A stretch of 56,813 nt of DNA from Symbiodinium natans (lineage: Eukaryota > Sar > Dinophyceae > Suessiales > Symbiodiniaceae): NCBI GenBank assembly GCA_905221605.1, contig CAJNDS010002131.1:589244-646056 (forward strand), given 5' to 3'. Position 1 is the first letter of the stretch. The number at the start of each line of letters is the position of its first letter. Positions 46,756-55,859 of the stretch are shown piece by piece. Under the pieces are notes generated by a model that ran no database searches, had not been told where the DNA came from, and was given only the letters and a program-made list of their open reading frames with translations. The position numbers were made by a program, and so were the translations under genes.

Positions 46756-48290
46756 TTAGGGTTTCAGGGCATCAAGGCCTGGCGTTTAGGGTTTCAGGGC
46801 CTCAAGGGTGGCCCCAAGGCATGGCGTTTAGGGTTTCAAGGGTTCAGGGCCTGTGTTTAGGGTTTCAGGGTTTCAGGGCCTGTGTTTAGGGTTCCACGTT
46901 TAGGGTTTCAAGGCTTCAGGGCCTGTGTTTAGGGTTTCAGGGCCTCAGGGCCTGTGTTTAGGGTTTCAGGGCCCAGCGTTTAGGGTTTCAAGGCCTCAAA
47001 GCCTGTGTTTAGGGTTTCAGGGCCTCAGGGCCTGTGTTTAGGGTTTCAGGGCCCAGCGTTTAGGGTTTCAAGGCCTCAGGCCTGTGTTTAGGGTTTCAGG
47101 GCCTCAGGGCCTGTGTTTAGGGTTTCAGGGCCTCAGGGCCTGTGTTTAGGGTTTCAGGGCCCAGCGTTTAGGGTTTCAAGGCCTCAGGGCCTGTGTTTAG
47201 GGTTTCAGGGCCTCAGGGCCTGTGTTTAGGGTTTCAGGGCCCAGCGTTTAGGGTTTCAAGGCCTCAAGGCCTGTGTTTAGGGTTTCAGGCCTCAGGGCCT
47301 GTGTTTAGGGTTTCAGGGCCCAGCGTTTAGGGTTTCAAGGCCTCAGGCCTGTGTTTAGGGTTTCAGGCCTCAGGGCCTGTGTTTAGGGTTTCAGGGCCTC
47401 AGGGCCTGTGTTTAGGGTTTCAGGGCCCAGCGTTTAGGGTTTCAAGGCCTCAGGGCCTGTGTTTAGGGTTTCAGGGCCTCAGGGCCTGTGTTTAGGGTTT
47501 CAGGGCCCAGCGTTTAGGGTTTCAAGGCCTCAGGGCCTGTGTTTAGGGTTTCAGGCCTCAGGGCCTGTGTTTAGGGTTTCAGGGCCCAGCGTTTAGGGTT
47601 TCAAGGCCTCAGGGCCTGTGTTTAGGGTTTCAGGGCCTCAGGGCCTGTGTTTAGGGTTTCAGGGCCCAGCGTTTAGGGTTTCAAGGCCTCAGGGCCTGTG
47701 TTTAGGGTTTCAGGGCCTCAGGGCCTGTGTTTAGGGTTTCAGGGCCCAGCGTTTAGGGTTTCAAGGCCTCAGGGCCTGTGTTTAGGGTTTCAGGGCCTCA
47801 GGGCCTGTGTTTAGGGTTTCAGGGCCCAGCGTTTAGGGTTTCAAGGCCTCAAAGCCTGTGTTTAGGGTTTCAGGGCCTCAGGGCTTGTGTTTAGGGTTTC
47901 AGGGCCCAGCGTTTAGGGTTTCAAGGCCTCAGGGCCTCAGGGCCTGTGTTTAGGGTTTCAGGGCCTCAGGGTTTCTGTGTTTAGGGTTTCAGGGCCTTTC
48001 AGGGCCTGTGTTTAGGGTTTCAGGGCCTCAGGGCCTGTGTTTAGGGTTTCAGGGCCCAGCGTTTAGGGTTGTTTAGGGTTTCAAGGCCTCAGGGCCCAGC
48101 GTTTAGGGTTTCAAGGCCTCAGGGCCTGTGTTTAGGGTTTCAGGGCCTCAGGGCCTGTGTTTAGGGTTTGAGGGCCTCAGGGCCTGTGTTTAGGGTTTCA
48201 GGGCCAAGCGTTTAGGGTTTCAAGGCCTAGGGCCCAGCGTTTAGGGTTTCAAGGCCTCAAGGCCTGTGTTTAGGGTTTCAAGGCCTCAAC
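46756..48290 (+). repeat. higher-order minisatellite built on GTTTAGGGTTTCA
   Basis: Basic monomers of 26-29 bp: GTGTTTAGGGTTTCAGGGCC (+ TCAGGGCCT) and CAGCGTTTAGGGTTTCAAGG (+ CCTCAGGGCCT). They alternate in an ordered unit of about 80 bp (two of the first, one of the second) repeated about 17-18 times. Each monomer holds one telomere-like TTTAGGG. Confidence 0.95.
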
Positions 48291-48650
48291 GCCGTGTTTT
48301 TTCAAGTTTTTCAGGGTTTTTCAAGGTTTTTCAATGTTTTTTTAAGGTTTTTCCATGTTTCTTCGGGTTTTTTCAGGGTTTTTCTGAGCTGCCCCCGCGA
48401 CCTTTTCACAGCCTAATTTCGGTCAAGGGGGGGTCGTATTTTTGGATTTTAAAGGCAAAATAGTCTTTGGAGACCCTCCTTGCCTCAAACTCCGACCCCC
48501 CCTTGAGAGGGAAAGTTTGCCTCAAAAAACACCCCAAAAAGGACCTCAGGCTTGGCCTAGACCCGCAATGAAAATGCGAATTTTTAGTACTGAAATCGAG
48601 GGTTCTGGGTGGCCTCTCGTTTTCTGGGTTTTTGTGTTTTTCAAGTGTTT
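48291..48650. repeat. T-rich lead and left arm of a fold-back repeat
   Basis: 48296-48385 is TTTTTCAAGG-like; 48385-48640 (ccgcgaccttttcacagcctaatttcggtcaa ... gaaatcgagggttctgggtggcctctcg) is repeated in inverse at 49665-49935. Confidence 0.85.
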
Positions 48651-48654
48651 CAAG

Positions 48655-48810
48655 ACTTTTCCGCGACCTTTTTCACAATGATTTTGGTCAGGGGGGGGGG
48701 GTCATTTTTCGATTTTAAAGGCAAAACAATCTTCGGAGACCCCCCCTTGCCTCGAACTCCGACCCCCCCATGAGGGAAAATTTGCTTCCAAAAACACCCC
48801 AAATGGGGGG
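48655..48810 (+). repeat. direct partial copy of the fold-back arm
   Basis: Second copy of the arm in the same orientation (cgcgacctttttcacaatgattttggtca ... aaaaacaccccaaa), about 275 bp after the first. Confidence 0.85.
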
Positions 48811-49245
48811 GGACCCCAGGCTTTTTTTTCTCTCCTTCTTTTTTTCAGGGTTTTTTCATTTTTTAAAATTTTTTGTTCAAGGTTTGAGCCTCAGTTTAGG
48901 ATTTCAAGACCTCAAAGCCTCGCGTGGTTTAGTATCTCCACCTCCTCGTTTGTTAAGTGGAAGTCATTCATTTTGTTATTGAACCATCCTAATAAAAAGA
49001 AGAAACTTTTTATTTCTTAATGTTATGGGAACTTCGGGTGGGTGGGTATTTTTCGATGTTCTAAACACAGAGCCTAAACGAGAAACTGCTCGACCAGGAG
49101 CTCTTGAACCCTAAACCCTAAACCCTAAGCTGCCGAGAGCGCCGCTGTCCATATGCATGGGCTCGACCGAGGTCCCCGACCGAGCGTCTCCACAGAACGG
49201 TGAGGGAGGGTAAAGCCTCCCGGTAGACGAGACGGCAGTGACAAC
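48811..49245. other. spacer of the fold-back region
   Basis: T-rich stretch, then unique AT-rich sequence, a short CCCTAAA run (49107-49127) and a GC-rich piece. No gene seen. Confidence 0.4.
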
Positions 49246-49436
49246 CTACGACCATTGATGTCTTTTAGTGTTTTTTACGGGGGTCAGGGGGGTACCCCCC
49301 GGGGGGGTCTGGGGCCCGGGCTGGCAGATTCCGGGGACCCCCCCTGCCGGGGCCGGTCCAGGGGGGCTCCTGCAGCGATTTTGCCTCCGATTGTTGTTTT
49401 TGGGTTTGTCTTTCTCCGGGACCCCGACACTTTCTG

Positions 49437-49640
49437 GGACCCCCCTGGGACCCCCCTGGGACCCCCCTGGGACCCCCCTGGGACCCCCCTGGGACCCCCC
49501 TGGGACCCCCCTGGGACCCCCCTGGGACCACCTGGGACCCCTGACACCTTTTGGGGAGCTCCCTTGCGACTGCAACCTGGGACCCCCCCCCCGGGACCCC
49601 CTTGGGACCCCCCTGAGACCCCCCTGACACCCCCTCCCAA
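49437..49640 (+). repeat. CCCCCCTGGGA minisatellite
   Basis: Eight perfect 11-bp copies (49440-49527) followed by variants. ORFs (GGPRGVPGGSQ) on both strands are artefacts. Confidence 0.95.
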
Positions 49641-49659
49641 GGGTTCCCGGACCTCCTGA

Positions 49660-50112
49660 AACCCCGCTCGGTTTTGGTCAAAAATCCAGAAAACGAGAGA
49701 CCACCCAGAGCCGTCGATTTCAGTACTAAAAAATCGCATTTTTAACTGGGACCCGGGCCGATCCTGGGGTCCCCCTCATTTGGGGTGTTTTTGGAGGCAA
49801 ACTTTCCCTTTCAAGGGGGGGTCGGAGTTTGAGGCTAGGGGGGGTCTCAGAAGACTATTTTGCCTTTAAAATTGAAAAACACAACCCCCCCTTGACCAAA
49901 ACTAGGCTGTGAAAAGGTCGCGGGGGCGGCCCTCCATCAGAATTGAGGGTTACAAACTCTGAAATATCCTGAAAAACATAAAAACCATAAAAAAAACACA
50001 AAAACGCTGAAAAACCTTGAAGAACCTTGAAAAACTTGAAATCCCGAAGCCGGTGAAGGCTCGGTTTTGGTCAAAAATCCAGAAAACGAGAGACCACCCA
50101 GAGCCGTCGATT
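49660..50112. repeat. inverted arm of the fold-back repeat plus a second partial copy
   Basis: 49665-49935 is the inverse of 48385-48640. 50058-50112 repeats the first 55 bp of this arm (ctcggttttggtcaaaaatccagaaaacga...). Confidence 0.85.
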
Positions 50113-50535
50113 TCCGGCCTCCCAGAGGGGCCTCCTGGGGCCTGAGCTGACAGGGTCTCATTTGCCCAGACGCGTAAGAAAATCGACGGTTTTCCATTTC
50201 AAAAAGCAGGGCCGGCCGAGGCCCTGCTACCCCCGACCGTTTTTGCTGCCCTTTCAAGCCCGAAAATGTGGGTTTTTGGTATTGCACTTGATGGTTTTGG
50301 GCACCTTCCATTTTACTCCGTGAAAGCTCCAAGAAGCCTACGAGTCACTGACAGGCTCCATGAAGCTCGGGAGACCCCGCCCTGCTCTTTCTCTGTAAAA
50401 AGCAAGAAAGCCCCCCTTGAGGGGGGTTTGGGGGGTGAACCCTAAACCCTAAATGAGAATAGTTTGGGTGGTTGGGGTGGGACTACATGCTAACGCAAGC
50501 GAGCGGCCCGGGTGCTTTTAGCACAAGCGAGCTTC
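50113..50535. other. unique segment, no clear gene
   Basis: Minus ORF 49937-50332 overlaps repeat arms and is unlikely to be real. GGGTGCTTTTAGCACAAGC at 50510 resembles gggtgctttcagcaccagc at 22526, a short hairpin-forming motif. Confidence 0.35.
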
Positions 50536-50990
50536 CCTTCTATACACCCTAAACCCTAAACCCTAAACCCTAAACCCTAAACCCTAAACCCTAAACCCTA
50601 AACCCTAAACCCTAAACCCTAAACCCTAAACCCTAAACCCTAAACCCTAAACCCTAACCTCTAAACCCTAAACCCTAAACCCTAAACCCTAAACCCTAAA
50701 CCCTAAACCCTAAACCCTAAACCCTAAACCCTAAACCCTAAACCCTAAACCCTAAACCCTAAACCCTAAACCCTAAACCCTAAACCCTAAACCCTAAACC
50801 TACCCTAAACCCTAAACCCCTAGACCCCTAAACCCCTAAACCCCTAAACCCCTAAACCCCTAAACCCCTAAACCCCTAAACCCCTAAACCCCTAAACCCC
50901 TAAACCCTAAACCCTAAACCCTAAACCCCTAACCCCTCAACCCTTAAACCCCTAAACCCCTAAACCCCCAAACCCTAAACCCTTCTAAAG
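50536..50990 (-). repeat. longest CCCTAAA array of the window
   Basis: About 38 heptamers (50545-50807) with one CCCTAACCT break, then CCCCTAAA octamers (50815-50900) and mixed units. Confidence 0.98.
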
Positions 50991-51121
50991 CAAATTGTAG
51001 TTTAGGGTTTTGGGCCTAGGCCCCAAGCCGTGTGAGGTCGTGGAGCGTTAAGGGACCCCAAGCCTGGAGCCCTAAACCCTCAACCCTGAGCTTGATGGAA
51101 GGGTTGAGGCATGTGGCTTGC

Positions 51122-51430
51122 AGGGTTTAGGGTTTAGGGTTTAGGGTTGAGGGTTTAGGTGAAGGCAGGTTTTTTTCAAAGGCGTTTGGGGCTTGCGGGG
51201 CCTTCAGGTTTAAGGTTTCTGGCTCAGAAGCCCTAATTCCCTCAACCCTAAAAAGCCCTGAACCCAAAACCCAAAACCGTAACGACCCTAAACCCGAAAC
51301 CCCTAAAGCCCGAAGCCCCGCAAGTGTGGGTGTACAGGATTTTTCGACCTGGAGCCCCCCAAACCCTCATCCCGAACACCCGGAGTTCAGGGTTCAGTGT
51401 TTTGGGGTTGGGGTGTGGAGTTTAGGGTTT
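51122..51430. other. mixed TTTAGGG / CCCTAAA remnants, no gene
   Basis: Short TTTAGGG run at 51122-51150, degenerate repeats beyond. No exon chosen. Confidence 0.5.
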
Positions 51431-51577
51431 AGGGTTTAAGCTACCCACCCCCCCCCCCCTCCCCACCAAATTTAAAAGCCTTAGACCTATGCTCCTAAGC
51501 ACGACGCCCGCAAACCCACGCTAGAGATACCTCCGCAAGTGTTCTGGGTTTAGGGTAGGGGTTCAGGATTCAGGTGT

Positions 51578-51666
51578 TTGCCTGGGACTCTATTCACCTA
51601 GAGTTTAGGAGGAACTACCCCTGAAATATTGGGCCAGATTGCTGTAGGTAAATAGGGTCCCAGGTA
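51578..51666. mobile_element. MITE-like element, family D (intact)
   Basis: About 85 bp with inverted ends CTGGGACTCTATTCACCTA / TAGGTAAATAGGGTCCCAGG. Confidence 0.75.
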
Positions 51667-51730
51667 TAGTTTAGGAATTTAGGAAGCGTTTCATAGTCCA
51701 GTACAGTTCCATTTCCTCCCTTAGCCACAG

Positions 51731-51772
51731 GATGCCCCCACGCCTCCATGCGCCTTCGCCAATGACGAAGCC
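51731..51772 (+). CDS. micro-exon candidate
   Basis: After TTAGCCACAG|: DAPTPPCAFANDEA, then CCCTGAACCCTAAA. Donor not clear. Confidence 0.5.
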
Positions 51773-51774
51773 CT

Positions 51775-51908
51775 GAACCCTAAACTCTAAACTCTAAACT
51801 CTGCACCCTAAACCCTAAACCCTAAACCCTAAACCCTAAACCCTAAACCCTAAACCCTAAACCCTAAACCCTAAACCCTAAACCCTAAACCCTAAACCCT
51901 AAACCCTA
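51775..51908 (-). repeat. CCCTAAA array
   Basis: About 19 units. Confidence 0.97.
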
Positions 51909-51921
51909 CTCCCAACTGGAG

Positions 51922-52089
51922 GCCGTTTCTCCGACCCGTCGCTCTATGTTCGGCCACGGCCCCGAGACTTGCTGCTTACTGGTAACATGGATGTAGTCAT
52001 TGTACATGGACGTACTCACGAGCAGGAAAGCGAAGATGCGAACGCGTTTTGTGCTTCGGGGGTGTTCTTTTTCGTGGCCGCGCACCTAG
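51922..52089 (+). CDS. exon candidate (strong), 56 codons
   Basis: Between AACTGGAG| and |GTTTCGGG: RFSDPSLYVRPRPRDLLLTG, NMDVVIVHGRTHEQESEDAN, AFCASGVFFFVAAHL. One of the longest islands. A hydrophobic VFFFVAAHL ends it. A second frame is open over the first half. CCCTAAA upstream, TTTAGGG-like downstream. Not recognised. Confidence 0.65.
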
Positions 52090-52169
52090 GTTTCGGGCTT
52101 ATGGTTGAGGGCTTGGGGTGTTTGTGTCAGGGTTGAGGGGTGGGCTTTGAATGAGGGGTGGGCTTTGAA

Positions 52170-52290
52170 TGTGAGGGTTTAGGGTTTGGGGTTTAGGGTT
52201 TGGGGTTCAAGGTTTAGGGTTTAGGGTTTCGGGTTTAGGGCTCAGGCGCTTAGGCGCTTAGGCGCTTAGGCGCTTAGGGTTTCGGGCCGG
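52170..52290 (+). repeat. TTTAGGG array and GGCGCTTA repeat
   Basis: TTTAGGG/TTTGGGG units, then four GGCGCTTA units (52243-52275). Confidence 0.9.
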
Positions 52291-52316
52291 GGCTCTACGG
52301 CTCAGGCCTTGTGCAG

Positions 52317-52383
52317 GCGCCGGGAGTGAATCCTGGGAGGGCAACCCATCGCTGACGCTGGACTTCCCAGGGCAATCCCGCAA
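52317..52383 (+). CDS. micro-exon candidate (strong)
   Basis: After CCTTGTGCAG|: AGSESWEGNPSLTLDFPGQS, R, then CCCTAAA-type sequence. Confidence 0.6.
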
Positions 52384-52563
52384 CCCTAAACACTAGACCC
52401 CAAAAACCCTAAGTCTTGAACCCTAAATCCTAAACCCTAAACCCTAAATCCTAAACCCAAAACCCTAAACCCTTTCCCCAAACTTAACCTTAAGGTTTCG
52501 GGTTGAGGGCAGGGTCTGGGGTGAGGTGACAGAGTTCACCCCCTTGAGCCCTCAACGACCCAG

Positions 52564-52619
52564 GCTCGCTGGCCGACTACTTCCGCAAGGATGGCGAGGC
52601 ACCCAACCTCAGACTCTAA
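52564..52619 (+). CDS. micro-exon candidate (strong), possibly terminal
   Basis: After ACGACCCAG|: SLADYFRKDGEAPNLRL, TAA 52617. Dispersed repeat F starts 3 bp later, so this could be a last exon. Confidence 0.62.
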
Positions 52620-52621
52620 CC

Positions 52622-52725
52622 ATTTGTGGTGCTTTGCTGTAACTTTAGATCCTTAGCCTTTTTGGGTTCTTAATCAGGCAGCTAAAAAAAATTTAAAACT
52701 ACCCTCCTAAGTGCAGCCAAGTAAC
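52622..52725. repeat. dispersed repeat F, copy 2
   Basis: Match to 43736-43850; see there. No inverted ends obvious. Confidence 0.8.
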
Positions 52726-52792
52726 CCTCAAGCCCCAATCCCTCATTCCTAAACGTTAGATCCTGAATCCTATCTCCCTGCACATTTTCCAG

Positions 52793-52831
52793 CCCATGCG
52801 CCCTGCAGCTGGAACTTATAGGCCCCAGCAG
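52793..52831 (+). CDS. micro-exon candidate
   Basis: Between ACATTTTCCAG| and |GTCTGG: PMRPAAGTYRPQQ. Frame stays open after (VWLESFGPG). Confidence 0.55.
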
Positions 52832-52929
52832 GTCTGGCTTGAGAGTTTTGGCCCTGGGGTGCTAGGGTTTGGGGTTCGGAGCCTATGGGGTTTAGGGGAG
52901 AGGATTCTAAGGGTTTTGGGCCTCTATTT

Positions 52930-53000
52930 ACAGGGTTTAGGGTTTAGGGTTTAAGGTTTAGAGTTTAGGGTTTAGGGCTGAGGGCTGAGGGCTGAGGGGC
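52930..53000 (+). repeat. TTTAGGG and CTGAGGG array
   Basis: About nine units. Confidence 0.9.
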
Positions 53001-53012
53001 TCCACTCTGAAG

Positions 53013-53046
53013 CCAACTCGCCACGCGCCGAGACATCTGCCATAGG
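53013..53046 (+). CDS. micro-exon candidate
   Basis: Between CTCTGAAG| and |GTGAAG: ANSPRAETSAI. Confidence 0.45.
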
Positions 53047-53202
53047 GTGAAGTCTGTCCATTTTTTTATTTTTTGACTCTGGGTGTTGCTTCAAGGTTAG
53101 GGATTGTGGGTTTAGGGTACAGGGTTTAGGGTTTAAGGTTTAGGGTTTAACGGCTTAGGGCTTAGGGTTTAGGGCCTTAAACCCTGAGCCCTTAAGGATT
53201 AG

Positions 53203-53292
53203 GTGTGGGGGCCCTGGGAGGCAGCGAACCAGCCAGATGTGACGTCCATGATCATGGACAGCATGCAGCTGCTGGCCAAGAAACTTCGTCGG
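53203..53292 (+). CDS. exon candidate (strong), 30 codons
   Basis: Between AAGGATTAG| and |GTTCGTAG: VWGPWEAANQPDVTSMIMDS then MQLLAKKLRR. Amphipathic helical second half. PWEA also occurs in the exon at 41784. Confidence 0.68.
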
Positions 53293-53395
53293 GTTCGTAG
53301 GGCGAAGGCTTTGGGGGCTGAGGACGTCGTTTTCTTTTAGGTTTTGAGGGTGTAGGGGTTTGGGGTCTAGATGGGTCTAGAGTGGCCTTTTCCAG

Positions 53396-53442
53396 GCTTC
53401 TTGCACCTGCCTCAACTACTGAACCTCAAAACCTGGGGCCTA
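53396..53442 (+). CDS. micro-exon candidate
   Basis: After CCTTTTCCAG|: FLHLPQLLNLKTWGL; boundary at right uncertain (CTAG|GATTTA). Confidence 0.5.
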
Positions 53443-53454
53443 GGATTTACCCTA

Positions 53455-53545
53455 AAATGACCTAAACCCTAAGCCCCAAACCCTAAACCCCAAACCCTAA
53501 ACCCTAAACCCTAAACCCTAACCTGGTAAACCCTAAACCCAACGG
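53455..53545 (-). repeat. CCCTAAA array
   Basis: About 11 units. Confidence 0.9.
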
Positions 53546-53549
53546 AAAG

Positions 53550-53671
53550 TTCTTAGGCCTTGTAGGGGAGGTTTCCATCATGAGACCCTCGTTCCCAAGG
53601 CTGAAGATGGACGAGGTCCACGCGACCTACGGGCGCCCCGCGCTCGCTTCAAGCCGTTCAGTGCTACTTGG
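53550..53671 (+). CDS. exon candidate (strong), about 40 codons
   Basis: After CGGAAAG|: FLGLVGEVSIMRPSFPRLKM then DEVHATYGRPALASSRSVLL, up to |GTTGGG. CCCTAAA upstream, TTTAGGG downstream. An internal AG before ATGGAC could give a shorter form. Confidence 0.6.
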
Positions 53672-53679
53672 GTTGGGTT

Positions 53680-53825
53680 TAGGGTTTGGGGTTTGGGGTT
53701 TAGGGTTTAGGGTTTAGGGCTTAGGGTTTAGGCTCGGTTTAGGGTTTAGGGTTTAGGGTTTAGGGTTTAGGGGTTAGGGTTTAGGGTTTAGGGTTTAGGG
53801 TTTATTTCTTTATAGGGTTTAGGGT
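53680..53825 (+). repeat. TTTAGGG array
   Basis: About 19 units with TTTGGGG and GGTTAGG variants. Confidence 0.95.
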
Positions 53826-53923
53826 TCAGGGTGTTCTGGTTTAGGTTTAGAGTTCAGGGCTCTATCGTAACTTGGGCTTTTGGCATGCTTACTTTTGTTT
53901 CTACGTTTTACATACAACTTCAG

Positions 53924-54239
53924 GGAGATTAGAGAGATGTTTTGTTGTGATTGCAAGGAGCGTTGGCAAGGTTCAAGGTTGGGTCGAGGGCTCTGCTTGC
54001 AGGGCGTCTGGATACCCGCGGTGGACTGGCCAATCATGCAACTTCCCGATTGTCCCGAGCATTGCAACGCCATGCTGCGAAGCGGCCTCGCCAACCAGAT
54101 TCTTGAGCGACGCCCTAAGTGCTATGAAGTCCTGCACAGATGGAAATGGTCATGGCGTTCATCGGTCGCAGTCCTGAGAGACAGGGTGCTGAGAAAGAAC
54201 GCCTTACAACGTCGCCTTTGCGTGCTCTTCCCCGCCTGA
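53924..54239 (+). CDS. longest single-frame exon candidate, possibly terminal
   Basis: After ACAACTTCAG| a frame of about 104 codons runs to TGA 54237: EIREMFCCDCKERWQGSRLG, GVWIPAVDWPIMQLPDCPEH, CNAMLRSGLANQILERRPKC, RRLCVLFPA. Cysteine pairs (CCDC, CPEHC) may bind metal; no family recognised. From 54140 another frame (MEMVMAFIGRSPERQGAEKE, to 54331) is also good, starting after GCACAG|. Confidence 0.6.
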
Positions 54240-54489
54240 ACGGGGCGTTTGGGAGTCGTTTGGGTTTGCTCTGTGGCCAAAGACGAAGTTGCCCTTCCGC
54301 CCTGTGCCATATGGAATTGACAGGCCCCTAAACTCCCTAAACCCGAAACCCCAAACCCCAGATTCCCAAGCCCTACGTTCTTAAACCCTAAACCCCAACC
54401 ACCGGCTAACGGGCGTACCCTGTCTCGGACGCAGCCTTGGTGTCTTTTAGTGTTTAGGCCTTAGGGTGGGGGGTTGGTAGGGCCCCGAA

Positions 54490-54620
54490 ACTCCCAAATC
54501 AAACCCTAAACCCTAAACTCCCTGAAACCCCAAACCCTAAACCCCAAGCCCTAAGCCCTAAGCCCTAAACCTTAAACCCTAAACCCTAAAACCCAAAACC
54601 CTAAACCCTAAACTCCTCAG
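54490..54620 (-). repeat. CCCTAAA / CCCTAAG array
   Basis: About 15 mixed units. Confidence 0.9.
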
Positions 54621-54650
54621 CCTTAAGACGTGCCACGGGCCCCAAGCCAG

Positions 54651-54700
54651 GGCGCAGCTGAATCAGCTCCAGGAGCGGGGGGAAAAGGGGTGGCGGTTTA
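54651..54700 (+). CDS. micro-exon candidate
   Basis: After CCAAGCCAG|: AQLNQLQERGEKGWRF, TAG 54703. CCCTAAA upstream, TTTAGGG downstream. Confidence 0.5.
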
Positions 54701-54744
54701 GCTAGGACACAGAGTCAGCATGTCTTCCCTTTCTTCGGTTCGGT

Positions 54745-54835
54745 TCAGGGTTTAGGGTTTAGGGTTTGGGGTTTAGGGTTTTAGGGTTTAAGGGTTTAGG
54801 GCTTAGGGTTTGGCGTTTAGGGTTTCGGGGAGTCG
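54745..54835 (+). repeat. TTTAGGG array
   Basis: About 11 units with variants. Confidence 0.93.
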
Positions 54836-54864
54836 GGTGCGCCGTTGAACCTGCTCCTCGCCAG

Positions 54865-54933
54865 CAAGACAGTGCGAAACATGACATGTCCTGGATACTT
54901 CCTATCCAACCCGGGGTGTATCGCAAAAGAAAG
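54865..54933 (+). CDS. micro-exon candidate (strong)
   Basis: Twenty-three codons between CCTCGCCAG| and |GTGCCC: QDSAKHDMSWILPIQPGVYR, KRK. Frame is open upstream into the array. A 32-bp pyrimidine-rich GT...AG stretch leads in phase to the next island. Confidence 0.6.
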
Positions 54934-54965
54934 GTGCCCCCCCCCCCCCCCCACCCTTTTGCCAG

Positions 54966-55002
54966 ATGTGGCAAAGTCCCCGAAAGCCTTATATCTTGGA
55001 GG
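54966..55002 (+). CDS. micro-exon ending at telomeric donor
   Basis: After CCCTTTTGCCAG|: MWQSPRKPYILE, ending |GTTTAGGG. Confidence 0.5.
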
Positions 55003-55290
55003 GTTTAGGGCTGAGAGGCCCTGAAAATCCTGGGGTTTGGAGTGTTGTAGGCTTGACTGGATGGTTGTTTAGATGCGGCTTGGTTGTTTCGGGGCGTTTG
55101 TTTTTAGAGTTTTGGTTTTTTTTTGGGAGGGGGTTGTGAGAGGGCTTTAAAGGTTCCAAAGCCTCAACGCCCCGAAATCCTACACCTTAAAGCCCCAAAC
55201 CCTGAAACCCCAAAACCCCACAGCACAAACCCTCCAAAACCCGTAACTCTTAAGCTCAAACACTCCAAAACGCCAAACCCCAAAATCCGC
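55003..55290. other. G/T-rich then C/A-rich spacer
   Basis: Inward-facing degenerate repeat sequence without gene; middle-of-intron type. Confidence 0.5.
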
Positions 55291-55339
55291 CGCCGCCCCT
55301 AAACCCTAAACCGTAAACCCGAAATCCCCACCTTTGCAG

Positions 55340-55429
55340 GATGAGCTGGCTGCCGAGAAAGCCAAGGCCAGAAACGCCACCTCCCTTGGAGCTTTCGCCT
55401 TAACGGGCTCCATTTTGAAGCACCACAGG
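55340..55429 (+). CDS. exon candidate (strong), 30 codons
   Basis: Between ACCTTTGCAG| and |GTTGCAG: DELAAEKAKARNATSLGAFA then LTGSILKHHR. Helical and charged at the start. CCCTAAA-type sequence on both sides. Confidence 0.7.
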
Positions 55430-55554
55430 GTTGCAGAATCACCCTAAACCCTAAACCCTAAACCCTCAAGCCCCCTGTAACTTGAAATTATTAAGGAAAA
55501 TCCAAACAACGAAGCTCCTTGAAACTCCTCGAAATCTCCCCGGACCTGAACCCT

Positions 55555-55675
55555 TAATAATTTCAATAAACCCTAAACCCTAAACCCTCAACGCTAAACC
55601 CTAAACCCTAAACCCTCAACCCTAAACCCTAAAACCTAAACCCTAAACCCTAAACCCTAAGCCCTAAGCCCTAAA
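55555..55675 (-). repeat. CCCTAAA array
   Basis: About 16 units. Confidence 0.95.
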
Positions 55676-55733
55676 CGGATGTAGGGCTTGAGTTCAAGCC
55701 CCCCGCAAAAACCAAGCCGAAGACCCACGGCAG

Positions 55734-55790
55734 GTCAAGCAGCAGCAAGAGCAGCTGGAGGGCCTGCGAGGCCCAAGCCCGTATTACCGG
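55734..55790 (+). CDS. micro-exon candidate (strong)
   Basis: Nineteen codons between CCACGGCAG| and |GTCCTT: VKQQQEQLEGLRGPSPYYR; otherwise reads VLSN to TAG 55803. Coiled-coil-like start. Confidence 0.62.
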
Positions 55791-55859
55791 GTCCTTAGTA
55801 ACTAGCAGCGGTTTTGGGTTTGTTGAGGGTTTAGGGTTTAGTTTGTTGTTTGTGCTTTG

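Noticed and set aside
46756-48290. CRISPR-like array of regular repeats
   Set aside because: Spacers are themselves repeats, the unit is telomere-related and the context is eukaryotic.
49246-49739. Five overlapping collagen-like ORFs
   Set aside because: CCCCCCTGGGA minisatellite read in both strands.
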